A DNA stretch of 64,000 nt. It comes from CBDCFV01 sp965261795. Lineage in GTDB: Bacteria; Chloroflexota; Dehalococcoidia; Lucifugimonadales; UBA3495. The position numbers and the translations under genes were made by a program. Numbering within the stretch: the stretch's first letter is position 1; each line of letters opens with the position of its first letter. The notes below the pieces were generated by a model. The model did no database searches and had not been told where the DNA came from. It saw only the letters and a list, made by a program, of their open reading frames with translations. Location: assembly GCA_965261795.1 (NCBI GenBank), contig OZ253476.1:1364001-1428000 (forward strand), read 5' to 3'. Of this stretch, positions 7,492 through 15,982 are shown in pieces.

Positions 7492-8694
7492 CTAATATGC
7501 TTTGCTCAACACCTCCAGCACTTGGTCGGCGGTGGTGATGCGGATGGGATTTGTGCGGCAACCGCCGTCGCCCAACACCTCTTCCGCGATGGCGGGCAAG
7601 TCTTCTCTGGGTATCTTCAGGTCCCGCATCCTGTGGGGCATGCCCAGTCCAAGGACCAAGTTGTCCACGGCCCGCGCCGCCGCTTCGGACGCCGCCTCGT
7701 CGCTCATTCCTTTAGCGTCGATCCCGGCCGCCCTCGCCAGCAACGCCTGTTTATGGGACGATGCGGGGCGGTTGTATTCCATCACGTAAGGCTGGGTAAC
7801 GCACGATGTGTAGCCGTGACCCACCCAGGACCTCACTCCGATGATGTGCCCCATGGCGTGGCTCAGGCCCATCGCGAAGTTCGGCGCACCCATCATGGAA
7901 AGCCAAGCGGCGATCAAGCATTGCAGGCGGGCTTCGGAGTTACCGTCTCCCTCCTTGGAAAGGGGCAGGTAGTTGAAGAGCAACTCGGCGGCGGACAACA
8001 CAGGCGCGTCGATGGCGGGTTGGTTTCCACGGCTGTACAGACGTTCGATGCAGTGGTCCAAGGCCTTTACACCGGTGGAGAGCCACAGCCAATCGGGCGT
8101 GCCTATCGTCATGTCCGGGTCCAACACTATCAGGTCGGCGTACAACAGGCGGTGGCGCACGCGAATCTTGTGGCCCGCTTGGTCGTCCAGCACATTGCCG
8201 CCGCCCATGTTGAACTCGCCAGCCGATAGCGTAGTGGGAATCGATACCTGCAACGGCAGCGGCTTGCCTTCCAGGTCTGGCGTCAGCATCAGGTCATGCT
8301 GTACTCCCAACGCCCGCAACTGCTCCACGGTGTCGATGCCTTCCGCCATCAGGACGGCGATCATCCTGGCGGCGTCGGATATGGTGCTGCCCCCAACTCC
8401 CACCAAGGTGTCCACACCTTGGGACACAGCCAGGTTGGCCGCCTCCACTGCCGTAGCCAAGGGAGCGCGCTGGGTGAGACCGGAATAAACGCCGGCGGAG
8501 AGTTCCCCCAAGGTTTCGTTGACCTTGCGCACCGTCTCGGTCTTCTCCGCGACGGTGCGGCCGGACAGCACCAGCGCCCGTTTGCCGCCAAGGTCTTTGA
8601 TCTCCTCGGCCAGTGTCGATGCCTTGCCTTGACCGAATATAATCCTGCTGGGCACCGTGGGGTTGAATTCGCCAGAAAGAACGCTATGACGCAT
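7492..8694 (-). CDS. Iron-containing alcohol dehydrogenase / maleylacetate reductase-like
   Basis: A 400-residue protein from the ATG at 8694 (MRHSVLSGEFNP), chosen because it has GGAGGGGG 13 bases upstream and because the longer frame would run into the cupin gene. It contains the Rossmann-like NAD site VGVGGSTISDAA, the dehydroquinate-synthase-like fold signature IPTTLSAGEF, and metal-region residues in GVKALDHCIERLYS and GLSHAMGHIIG, where the histidines would bind iron or zinc. Maleylacetate reductases, which finish aromatic ring degradation, belong here, but lactaldehyde- or butanol-type dehydrogenases cannot be excluded. It lies 32 bases after the cupin gene, in the same operon. Confidence 0.85.
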   Translation of the reverse strand: MRHSVLSGEFNPTVPSRIIFGQGKASTLAEEIKDLGGKRALVLSGRTVAEKTETVRKVNETLGELSAGVYSGLTQRAPLATAVEAANLAVSQGVDTLVGVGGSTISDAARMIAVLMAEGIDTVEQLRALGVQHDLMLTPDLEGKPLPLQVSIPTTLSAGEFNMGGGNVLDDQAGHKIRVRHRLLYADLIVLDPDMTIGTPDWLWLSTGVKALDHCIERLYSRGNQPAIDAPVLSAAELLFNYLPLSKEGDGNSEARLQCLIAAWLSMMGAPNFAMGLSHAMGHIIGVRSWVGHGYTSCVTQPYVMEYNRPASSHKQALLARAAGIDAKGMSDEAASEAAARAVDNLVLGLGMPHRMRDLKIPREDLPAIAEEVLGDGGCRTNPIRITTADQVLEVLSKAY

Positions 8695-8726
8695 CACGCC
8701 GGGACCCCCTCCAAGCAACGGATAGC

Positions 8727-9098
8727 CTAATCCGCCAGCGGAACGATGATGAAGAAGCGCGGTTGGTCGCCCACCACGCGGGTAAAGTGGCCCGCCCCGG
8801 TCAGGTCTTCCGCCAACAGCACCGATCCCGGGCCGCAATGTTTCACAGTCCCGTCCGGTGTCCCTAGCTCGATTTCCCCGGTCAGCGTAATGCTGTACTG
8901 ACGCCTGGGTGCGGTGTGGTAGTCAAGAAAGTAGCCGGGTTGATATTCCCGGAATGAGATTCCCGGGGTGTTTATAACCGAAGTAGCCAGTCCGTGGGCG
9001 CCTTCAGTATCGACAAACTCCTGCATCTCGAAGTCCAACTCTTCAATGTGGGACTGGCCATCGTCGCCGGAATAGACTCGCAGAAAACTAGGCATCAT
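8727..9098 (-). CDS. Small cupin-domain protein
   Basis: The start at 9098 (or the adjacent ATG at 9095) is preferred because GGGGA lies directly upstream; the longer frame to 9158 lacks such a site. The product of about 123 residues has a single cupin barrel: SFREYQPGYFLDYHTAPRRQ followed by LTGEIELG and GPGSVLLAEDLTGAGH. The first motif keeps one His and the second keeps a His in GAGH, so a metal could still be bound but the classical HxH is not intact. It heads the minus-strand operon with the dehydrogenase. Function unknown. Confidence 0.75.
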   Translation of the reverse strand: MMPSFLRVYSGDDGQSHIEELDFEMQEFVDTEGAHGLATSVINTPGISFREYQPGYFLDYHTAPRRQYSITLTGEIELGTPDGTVKHCGPGSVLLAEDLTGAGHFTRVVGDQPRFFIIVPLAD

Positions 9099-9209
9099 GC
9101 TCCCCTTTCCGATAGCGTAACTAATTTCGTATCCTACAGGAATTCGAGACAGCGTCAAGCAAGGGGAACTGTATGACGCTATGCTCGTTGACTAGGGAAT
9201 GATTAGGTC

Positions 9210-9225
9210 ATTACAGTAACGTAAT
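9210..9225. promoter_or_regulatory. Possible operator upstream of the restriction-modification locus
   Basis: ATTAC (9210-9214) and GTAAT (9221-9225) form an inverted pair with a six-base spacer, 18 bases downstream of a TTGACT (9188-9193) that could be a -35 element. Restriction-modification loci often have such controller sites, but no C-protein gene is visible here. Confidence 0.25.
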
Positions 9226-9251
9226 TAAAACCCGACAGGGGCGATGAACTA

Positions 9252-10124
9252 ATGACAACCCCGCAACGTGCAACACCGCAGCGTCGTATCTCCAGGACCC
9301 GAAGAGGCAGTAGAAAGAAAATCGCCTTCGGTTGGTACGGCGGGAAATTCAGCCACTTGGATTTTCTATTGCCGTACTTGCCTACTGACGCAGCCCATTT
9401 TTGCGACGTGTTCGGCGGTTCCGCTGCTGTCCTCATCAACCGCGAGCCGGCCCCGGTCGAGACCTACAACGACCTTGATTCCGAATTAGTCAATTTTTTT
9501 GCTACTCTCAGACACCCTGAAAATGGGGAGCGTTTGTTGCGAGAAATTGCCCTGACCCCGTTTTCTAGAGAGGAGTTGGAACTGGCGTGCACCCCGGAAC
9601 GCGACTTGGACCTTGTGGAGCGTGCGAGGCGATTTTACGTCAGAGCGCGTCAGACACGAACCGGCTTGGCCCAAACATCATCTAAAGGCCGGTGGGCCCA
9701 ATGCGTATTGACGTCCATATCCGGTATGGCGGGAGCAGTATCGCGCTGGCTGGGAGCCATCGAAAACCTGCCCCCGATCGCAGACCGCCTTATGCGAGTA
9801 CAAATTGATAACGCGCCGGCCTTAGAGGTCATTCAACGCTACGACACCCCGGATACCTTGTTCTACCTTGACCCGCCTTACGTCCACGATGCACGTGGAG
9901 ATAAACACGCCTATTATGGCGAAATGACCGATTTTGACCACATAGAACTTGCCAGTTTATTGCGGCAAATCAAAGGGCGGGCTGCCATATCCGGGTATAG
10001 AAGCGATTTATACGACTCTCTTTATACTGAATGGCATCGAGTGGACGCGCCGGTAAAAATCTGCCACTCAGTGCGTCAGCCGCGGCAAGAATGTCTCTGG
10101 ATGAACTACGAACTCCATGCCTGA
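9252..10124 (+). CDS. D12-class adenine-N6 DNA methyltransferase
   Basis: A 290-residue Dam-like (alpha-type) N6-adenine methyltransferase. The order of motifs is characteristic: GWYGGKFSHLDFLLPYLP (motif X region), FCDVFGGSAAVLINR (motif I, S-adenosylmethionine binding), NDLDSELVNFF, and the catalytic DPPY in TLFYLDPPYVHDARG. It would protect the host from the nuclease encoded next to it. ATG 9252 is preceded by AGGGGCG. The next gene overlaps its end by eight bases. Local GC is low (26 of 60 bases in the line at 9481) against 44 of 60 in the cupin/dehydrogenase region, which points to horizontal acquisition. Confidence 0.9.
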   Translation: MTTPQRATPQRRISRTRRGSRKKIAFGWYGGKFSHLDFLLPYLPTDAAHFCDVFGGSAAVLINREPAPVETYNDLDSELVNFFATLRHPENGERLLREIALTPFSREELELACTPERDLDLVERARRFYVRARQTRTGLAQTSSKGRWAQCVLTSISGMAGAVSRWLGAIENLPPIADRLMRVQIDNAPALEVIQRYDTPDTLFYLDPPYVHDARGDKHAYYGEMTDFDHIELASLLRQIKGRAAISGYRSDLYDSLYTEWHRVDAPVKICHSVRQPRQECLWMNYELHA

Positions 10125-10872
10125 TGACGATGTTGCAGGTCTGCATGTACCTGTCAGTCGACTTTCCGCATTGGAGCGACTCCGGGCGATGTGGCAGGAA
10201 GCTCTAGCCGACACAAGCACGGAAATTGACGACGACATAGATGAGCTAATCACATGTTCGGTGGTTAGCATCAGGTACGCCCTGCTGACTCAACTACTGT
10301 TGGGCAAGTTATCAGACCCAACGCGGGACACCCTGAGCATCCAACGCGGTGAACCGGCTACCGCAGAGGCCGCAGGACGTTGGGATGCCCGTAGCTTTTG
10401 CCAATCGAACGTGGTGCCGTGGGTAGGTGAAACGTCACAAGTCCTGGGCACCAGCCCTGACCCATATGTAAACAACCCACTGCGGCGTCCCCGTTTGGAC
10501 GCCGGGTATGAGCCAAGACGTGACCGGGCGCTTTGGGACAAGTTGACAGAAACATTAGCGTTGGTACAGGAAAGAAACGACCCTGAATATACCGAAACCC
10601 AACTACAGCTCTGTTTAGCGTCGCTGACCAGGCAGTACAACGCTTTAGTGGTCCAGTTTGATGTGCCTCAGCGCATATCATTGGACGCCGCGGCAAGTAT
10701 CGTCACACGTTATCTCCAGGAACCGAGCGGAGGTGAGCGTCCCCAGATTATTGTTGCAGCCCTGATGCGGGCCATTGGCCAGAGGTTTAACCTTTTTGAC
10801 CGGATTGATCGGCAAGGTATCAATGAAGCCGACGCCGCCACTGACAGTCCAGGTGATGTAATTTGTTATTAA
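10117..10872 (+). pseudogene. SacI-family restriction endonuclease, N-terminal part
   Basis: A 251-residue frame with the hallmark block of the SacI nuclease family: WDARSFCQSNVVPWVGE, then VLGTSPDPYVNNPLRRPRLD. It overlaps the methylase by eight bases. Near the end the frame reaches SPGDVICY, the likely catalytic-Asp strand of a PD-(D/E)xK nuclease, and then meets TAA (10870-10872). The next frame, in the same register, carries on with the ExK strand (SIEVKD). Without readthrough the nuclease lacks half its active site. The recognition site of SacI itself is GAGCTC, but this homologue's site is unknown. Confidence 0.75.
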
Positions 10873-11220
10873 CACGACGAGCCGGTGCTTTCAATCGAAG
10901 TAAAGGACCGAACTGTCACACTGGACGATGTTGATATGGCAATTCTCAAGGCCAGGCGTAGTGGAATCACAGAGTTACTGTTCGCCACAGTGACATTTCA
11001 AGCCGACGATTCCGATGTGACCCAACGAACGGAGAGAGAGTTCAGTCTGGGGACCAATGTTTATCAACTTCAAATCGAAGTATTGATACGTGCCGTGCTT
11101 GCGATTGCCGGGGAAGCCAGCCGGGTCGAGTTCTTGACGTTGGTCGGTGAAGAATTGAATGACCGGGTCACCCAACCGGCGTACAAACTGGCATGGCAGG
11201 AATTACTACGGAATATCTGA
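10873..11220 (+). pseudogene. SacI-family restriction endonuclease, C-terminal part
   Basis: Immediately after the TAA the same frame continues HDEPVLSIEVKDRTVTLDDV, matching the end of SacI-type enzymes, where IEVKD supplies the Glu and Lys of the PD-(D/E)xK centre. A GTG at 10885 could initiate a 111-residue protein, but no good ribosome-binding site precedes it. It ends at TGA 11220. Together with 10117..10872 it would form one enzyme of about 367 residues. Alternatives are a recent nonsense mutation (most likely), readthrough, a split two-subunit enzyme or a sequence error. Confidence 0.75.
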
Positions 11221-11281
11221 ACGGTCAGACCGCTACTTGTTCTCGATTATAGGCTACGGAACGAAACGCCTACTTAGGCCT

Positions 11282-12325
11282 TCACAACGCCGACTCCACC
11301 CGCCGCCGCAAGCTGTGAACCCAGGCCTTGACTATCGTGTCGGACATCACGGCAGGCCAGGACCGGGCCATCATCCAGTAGACCCAACTTCGTTTGACTT
11401 TCGACGGCTTGGCCGGGTCCAGCCAGTCCCGGTTCTTTGCCAACAGCGCCAGTGTGGCCAGACCCAGCAGCATGGGCCACAACACTGCTAACCGCAACCG
11501 CACACACCGGCGAGGCAACGCCAGCAAGTACCGCTCCGCCTCGTCGAAGTGTTCCAAGGCAGTCTCAATCCACGAGACCAATACCGGGCGGGCCCTGTCG
11601 CCCGCTATTGGGTCCAGCAAGTCCCCGGGTTTAAAACCCGCTTCCGTAAGTTCGTCCGTCGGCAGATAGCACCGGCCGTTGCGCAAATCGCGAGGGATGT
11701 CCCTCAGCACGTTGGTCAATTGCAGAGCTTTCCCGAACCGAACGCCTACGCCCTGCATGTGCTCACCGTTCCAGTCCTTCAGTTCCGGGCAGTGCTCTAT
11801 CATAATGCGAGTCCAGAACTCTCCGACGCAACCCGCCACCATGTAGGTATACCGGTCCAGGGCAGCCGAATTCGCCAACGCGGCGATCTGCCCGGAGTCC
11901 TCGGCCGGGAAGGTAGTCAGGTCTTCCTCCATGCCGCGGGTCAGGGTCACAACCACCGAGCGAACCAAGGACCGGTCAGGCTCAACCAAGGAATCCAGCA
12001 CCGAGAAAACCTGCGGGAGGGACTCCAACAAAGCTCGTTCCTCAGGCAGGTCTTGCTTGTCCGTCAGGGCCTGGCCGATTTGCCGAACTGACGGCCCGTT
12101 GGCCGCACCTTTGATCTGGCCCCGGAATTTGATCAACTGGGCCAGCCGCTGTGAAGGGGGCAACAAACGCGTGTCGGCGATCGTATCTGCCGCTCTGCCC
12201 AATAAATATGCCACCCCCACGGGAATCCGCAAACCGGCAGGCAAAATCCTAAGGGTCAGATAAAAACTGCGGGAGACGCCACGAAGCAAGTCCGACAATA
12301 GACGCTCCCGGTCTTTTGCCGGCAT
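11282..12325 (-). CDS. Squalene/phytoene synthase family protein
   Basis: A head-to-head prenyl synthase that would join two prenyl diphosphates (squalene or phytoene). It has SRSFYLTLRILP near the N-terminus, the first Asp-rich motif in RAADTIADT, DRYTYMVAGCVGEFWT, and the second Asp-rich motif in QLTNVLRDIPRDLRNGRCYLP-type sequence. The YxYMVAGxVG form favours the squalene-synthase-like branch. A C-terminal hydrophobic stretch (VLWPMLLGLATLALLA) suggests membrane contact. The start at 12325 (MPAKDRERLL) is chosen because the longest frame begins at a TTG inside thiI; a start in between is possible. It follows thiI on the minus strand. Confidence 0.85.
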   Translation of the reverse strand: MPAKDRERLLSDLLRGVSRSFYLTLRILPAGLRIPVGVAYLLGRAADTIADTRLLPPSQRLAQLIKFRGQIKGAANGPSVRQIGQALTDKQDLPEERALLESLPQVFSVLDSLVEPDRSLVRSVVVTLTRGMEEDLTTFPAEDSGQIAALANSAALDRYTYMVAGCVGEFWTRIMIEHCPELKDWNGEHMQGVGVRFGKALQLTNVLRDIPRDLRNGRCYLPTDELTEAGFKPGDLLDPIAGDRARPVLVSWIETALEHFDEAERYLLALPRRCVRLRLAVLWPMLLGLATLALLAKNRDWLDPAKPSKVKRSWVYWMMARSWPAVMSDTIVKAWVHSLRRRVESAL

Positions 12326-12389
12326 ATCGAGTAGAGCGCTTTCAACCGTCGATCCCAGTGTTGAGCCTGCTACGGGTAAATCTTCCTCA

Positions 12390-13574
12390 CTATGTGAGAC
12401 CGTCTTCCGGCGACGGGGAGAAGAATTCCTTAGTCTCGGTATTGTCCAATGCCTGCCGCACAAGATCGTCGACGGGAAGCGTCGACTCCAGCTTAACCAC
12501 CGTCTTCAGGCTCGCTTGGGTCTCCGGGTGACGCGGCACGAACAACGAGCAACAGTCCTGGTCGGGCATTATGGAAGTCTGGTAGGTGCCCAACTGCCGG
12601 GCGAGATTGATTATCTCCTCTTTATTGGCCCCTACCAATGGGCGGAACACCGGCATTTTAACGGCGTCGCCTATCACGGCCATGTTGTCCAGCGTCTGCG
12701 AACTGACCTGTCCGCAGCTTTCGCCGGTTACAATCGCCTTGGCCTTGCTACGGTGGGCCAGCTCTTCGGTAATCCGCATCATAAACCGCCGGTACAGGAT
12801 TATCCGATAGGCAGGAGGTGTGGACAGAATGATCTGCTTTTGAATTTCACCCAGCGGCGCCAAATTCAAGACCGAGCGGTACTGGTAACGGGTAAGAAAT
12901 TGGGCCAAGTCCATGGCCTTTTCAATCGAGGACATGTCCACCAGCGGGTAGCTGTGGAAGTGGACAAACTGCACCCGGCAGCCGCGCTTCATCAGTTGCC
13001 ACGCCGCCACCGGGGAATCGATCCCTCCCGAAAGCATGGCCGTCACCAAGCCGCTGACACCTACCGGCAGACCGCCGTAGCCCTTTATCTCGTCAAAATA
13101 AATCAGTATTTCTTGAGGCAGCACGTCCAAGTAAATCTGGAAGTCCGGGCGGGTCAAATCAACCCTGGCACCCGTCATGTCTTTAACGTACTGGCCTATG
13201 TCGCGGCAAATCTGGTCCGAGGTAACCGGAAACCGCTTGTCCGCCCGGTTTGCGGTGATTCGGAAAGACTCGAACTTGCGTCCCTCCAACAGTCCGGGCA
13301 GCGCATCCCTCACCAAATCGAGGTCGGGCTGCACCGCATAGCTCTTGAAGTACTTGGCTATGCCCATACAGTCCCGTACCCGCTCCCTCACCACCGGCCA
13401 AGCATCCTCGTGGGCGAGAGTAAGGCCGATGATCATCTGCCCTTGCCACACCCGCTCGACGCCCGTGCCTTTGGTGGCCGTCCGCAGGTTCTCCACCAAC
13501 CGGCGCATGAACCACGGGCGGTTCTTACCCTTAAGGGCCAATTCGTGGGTCTTGACTATTACGTGAAGTTTCAT
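12390..13574 (-). CDS. thiI: tRNA 4-thiouridine / thiamine sulfurtransferase ThiI
   Basis: A 394-residue protein from ATG 13574 (MKLHVIVKTHELALKGKNR), which matches the usual ThiI start; the longer frame has no homologous sequence. The ferredoxin-like plus THUMP region comes first (residues about 1-165), then the PP-loop ATPase with SGGIDSPVA and FVHFHSYP. The conserved TGESCGQVSSQTL and MPDQDCCSLFVPRHP follow. The C-terminal rhodanese domain of enterobacterial ThiI is absent, as in many bacteria, so a different sulfur donor or a persulfide route is expected. It probably makes s4U8 in tRNA and may supply sulfur for thiamine. Its end lies just before the prenyl synthase. Confidence 0.93.
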   Translation of the reverse strand: MKLHVIVKTHELALKGKNRPWFMRRLVENLRTATKGTGVERVWQGQMIIGLTLAHEDAWPVVRERVRDCMGIAKYFKSYAVQPDLDLVRDALPGLLEGRKFESFRITANRADKRFPVTSDQICRDIGQYVKDMTGARVDLTRPDFQIYLDVLPQEILIYFDEIKGYGGLPVGVSGLVTAMLSGGIDSPVAAWQLMKRGCRVQFVHFHSYPLVDMSSIEKAMDLAQFLTRYQYRSVLNLAPLGEIQKQIILSTPPAYRIILYRRFMMRITEELAHRSKAKAIVTGESCGQVSSQTLDNMAVIGDAVKMPVFRPLVGANKEEIINLARQLGTYQTSIMPDQDCCSLFVPRHPETQASLKTVVKLESTLPVDDLVRQALDNTETKEFFSPSPEDGLT

Positions 13575-13972
13575 GCAACCAAGCTGTTTTAGCCGAATGT
13601 TCTTCGTACACTTGCCAGTGGGGGCAAAGAGCAGTTGCCCCAAGGCGTTCCTTGCCGCTATCAACCACGGGCAAGCCCTATTGTACGCTAATTACACGCG
13701 GGAAAAGCACTCAAGGAACAATTATGGGTGTAACTCGGGGCAGTGGGGCAGCCTTAGCAGGACGGGCCGTGCTATCCCGGACGCAGCCTCTCTGTGCCCT
13801 AACTGCTTTCAATTACAACCGGCAGGGACCGGCCGCAGTGGACTCTTTGGAAGGGTCAATGAAGAACTGTTTGAGCGGTGGTTACCCGTGATCCACAAAG
13901 CTTATCCACTGGTGTCAACACTTATCCACCATTTTGGGCGGTTTATCAACGACGCCCTTCGCGGGAACGCTC
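13575..13972. other. Intergenic region thiI-dnaA with candidate oriC
   Basis: About 400 bases between dnaA and thiI hold no convincing gene; the open frame at 13573-13986 has no family-like sequence. The part next to the dnaA stop contains DnaA-box-like 9-mers on the plus strand: TTATCCACT (13902), TTATCCACC (13922), TTATCAACG (13943) and weaker TTACCCGTG (13882). A further GATCCACAA is at 13890. Spacing of the main boxes is 20-21 bases, about two helical turns. This is the best origin candidate in the window. Confidence 0.55.
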
Positions 13973-15328
13973 TCAGACCGGCGTGAATATGGCTTCCTTA
14001 ATGGCAAGCACGTCACGCCGCAGGTCGCTGTCCTCATTGATCTCCCCGTTGATTTTTCCCGCCCCGTGAATAACGGTGGCATGGTCCCTATCCCCCAACA
14101 AACGTCCTACCTGGGTTGGGGACATCTCCAATTCATGGATGAGGAGGTACATTGCGACTTGGCGCGCCAAGGCGATTTTCCGGGTCCGGCCCCGTGCAAT
14201 GAGGGACGAGGTCTCTACCCGGAAATGGCTGGCCACTGCATCCAGAATCCGTATCGGCTCGATGGAGTCCCGGCTTTTGTCCGTCGTTACCGCATCCAGG
14301 ATATGCGACGCAGACTCCATGGTTATGGGAACGTTCATCAATTGAGAGTGGGCAACCATCCGGTTCAAGCTCCCCTCCAATTCCCGTACATTCTTTTGGA
14401 TCCTTTTGGCGATTAACTCGATTACATTTTCCCCTAACTGTATTCCCAAGTGTTTCGCCTTTGAAACCAGTATCGCCATACGGGTCTCCAAGTCCGGGGG
14501 CTGTATGTCAGCGGTCAGCCCCCATTCCAACCGGGAACGCATCCTGTCCTGTAACAACGCCAGGGCTTTGGGGGCCCGGTCCGACGTAATAACCACTTGG
14601 TTGCCCGAGTTGTGCAAGTCATTGAAGGTGTGGAAAAAGCTTTCGTGGGTCTGCTCTTTGCCGCTTAAAAACTGAACGTCGTCCATCAACAGGACGTTTA
14701 CGCTCCGGTACCTATCCCGGAACGCCTCTGTCGTTCGATTCGCGATGGACGTTATGAAGTCGTTGGTAAACTGCTCAGAAGTCACGTACAGGACCGACAG
14801 TCCACTGGGATGGACGGCGTGGCCGATTGCGTGGAGCAGGTGGGTCTTGCCCAGCCCCACACCGGAATACAGGAACAAGGGATTGTAGCCTGATCCAGGG
14901 GCATCGGCCACTGCCCGGGCCGCACTGTAAGCCAACTGGTTGGATGGACCGGCCACAAAAGAATCAAAGGTGTATTTTGGATTGAATGAAACCACCGGAC
15001 GGGCCGGCGCCGTGTAACGCTCGGTTTCCGGCGGCTGGTCCATCGGGGCTTCAATGCCGTTTTGTCGGCTTTGGTCCTGCTTGACCTGGAAATGCACTTC
15101 CAGCGGCTGTTGAGTTACTTTCTCAACAGTCTTTTGGATCGCGTTATACATTCGCCTTTCGAGCCAAGCCACTGCGAACGTGGTCGGGGCCTCCACCACG
15201 AACCGGTGTCCGTCGTGGGCGACCCCTTCAGTCTGCTTCAACCAAGTTTGGAACGCCGAACGTGGTAGCTGAAGCTGAAGCTCACCCAGCACCGCCCTCC
15301 AAATTTCTCTGGTCGATAGGTTTGTCAT
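13973..15328 (-). CDS. dnaA: Chromosomal replication initiator DnaA
   Basis: A 451-residue DnaA with all four domains. Domain I (IWRAVLGELQLQLPRSAFQTW), a short variable linker, the AAA+ domain with Walker A GVGLGKTHLLHAIGH and Walker B VLLMDDVQFLSGK, and a C-terminal DNA-binding domain with the signature GRLLGDRDHATVIHG. It binds DnaA boxes and opens oriC. dnaN, its usual neighbour, is not here; thiI is downstream. A DnaA-box cluster lies directly after its stop. A possible promoter is at 15490-15519. Confidence 0.97.
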   Translation of the reverse strand: MTNLSTREIWRAVLGELQLQLPRSAFQTWLKQTEGVAHDGHRFVVEAPTTFAVAWLERRMYNAIQKTVEKVTQQPLEVHFQVKQDQSRQNGIEAPMDQPPETERYTAPARPVVSFNPKYTFDSFVAGPSNQLAYSAARAVADAPGSGYNPLFLYSGVGLGKTHLLHAIGHAVHPSGLSVLYVTSEQFTNDFITSIANRTTEAFRDRYRSVNVLLMDDVQFLSGKEQTHESFFHTFNDLHNSGNQVVITSDRAPKALALLQDRMRSRLEWGLTADIQPPDLETRMAILVSKAKHLGIQLGENVIELIAKRIQKNVRELEGSLNRMVAHSQLMNVPITMESASHILDAVTTDKSRDSIEPIRILDAVASHFRVETSSLIARGRTRKIALARQVAMYLLIHELEMSPTQVGRLLGDRDHATVIHGAGKINGEINEDSDLRRDVLAIKEAIFTPV

Positions 15329-15489
15329 CGGCGAAAGCCCTCGATTTTGCGTTCAACAAATAATTCCAGCCTGAGCCGTTTACGCGAGAATTCCGCGAAT
15401 GGCCGGGGAAACACACAGTCGGGGAAACGCATCGTCACTGAGCAACGAACGTCCAGCACTATGGGAGTATGCTGAGGTTGGAAAGCCGC

Positions 15490-15519
15490 AAAGTAGCAAT
15501 CTTTGCGAACCCATGTCAA
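15490..15519 (-). promoter_or_regulatory. Possible dnaA promoter
   Basis: On the minus strand TTGACA (15519-15514) is followed after 18 bases by TACTTT (15495-15490), about 160 bases upstream of dnaA. The -35 is perfect and the -10 is weak, so this is a modest candidate. Confidence 0.35.
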
Positions 15520-15982
15520 CGCGAAACCAAAGTATTTAACAACCAATTTCCCGGTTACAACCACCCTCAAAAGCCTATTCCTATCTGGACAATTGGAGGG
15601 GTCAAAAAAAGATGGCTGGCGTCAAGCGGATGGGCCACTGTCGGACAAGAATTGACACCCTGCTCCTTCCCAACCCCGGCAGCAATTCTTTATTATAGAC
15701 CTGCGTGACATAATGCTTTCCCGCCCGGAATCAAGTCCAATACCTCTCTAAGAGAAGCAAAATGGGAGGAAACGAGAGGAAATGAGAGCGTTATCAAAAA
15801 TCCTGCCTGCCCCGCAACAACGCAGTTTGCGGAGCATGGTTGCTGGATATATAATTGTCAGACTTCACGCTCAGGGGTGGATGTTGTGTGTGGGGCCGGC
15901 GTCAAAAACGGACTGATTGGACCTGCGAGGGGGCGTCCATACGTCCCCCTTCTGGTTTGTACCGCTGAACACGAGGGAGCAA
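15520..15982. promoter_or_regulatory. dnaA / 2-oxoacid dehydrogenase divergent intergenic region
   Basis: Non-coding DNA between the divergent dnaA and dehydrogenase operons. For the plus-strand operon the best promoter is TTGCGG (15827-15832), 17 bases, TATAAT (15850-15855). Between it and the start codon a hairpin forms from GGGGGCGT (15929-15936), a CCAT loop, and ACG-T-CCCCC (15941-15949), 33 bases before the ATG at 15983; it could affect translation. No DnaA boxes of good quality were seen here. Confidence 0.45.

Noticed and set aside
1313..10872. Genetic-code reassignment of TAA (two suspect in-frame TAA codons)
   Set aside because: rpoB, rpoC and E1beta all end correctly at TAA, so TAA is an ordinary stop here.
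13573..13986. 137-residue plus-strand frame across the thiI-dnaA gap
   Set aside because: No family-like sequence, overlaps the DnaA-box cluster and the dnaA end; judged non-coding.
15325..15570. 81-residue minus-strand frame upstream of dnaA
   Set aside because: Overlaps the dnaA start and contains the candidate promoter; no homologous sequence recognised.
15520..15982. Classical origin upstream of dnaA
   Set aside because: No good TTATCCACA-type boxes found on either strand; the better cluster is downstream of dnaA.
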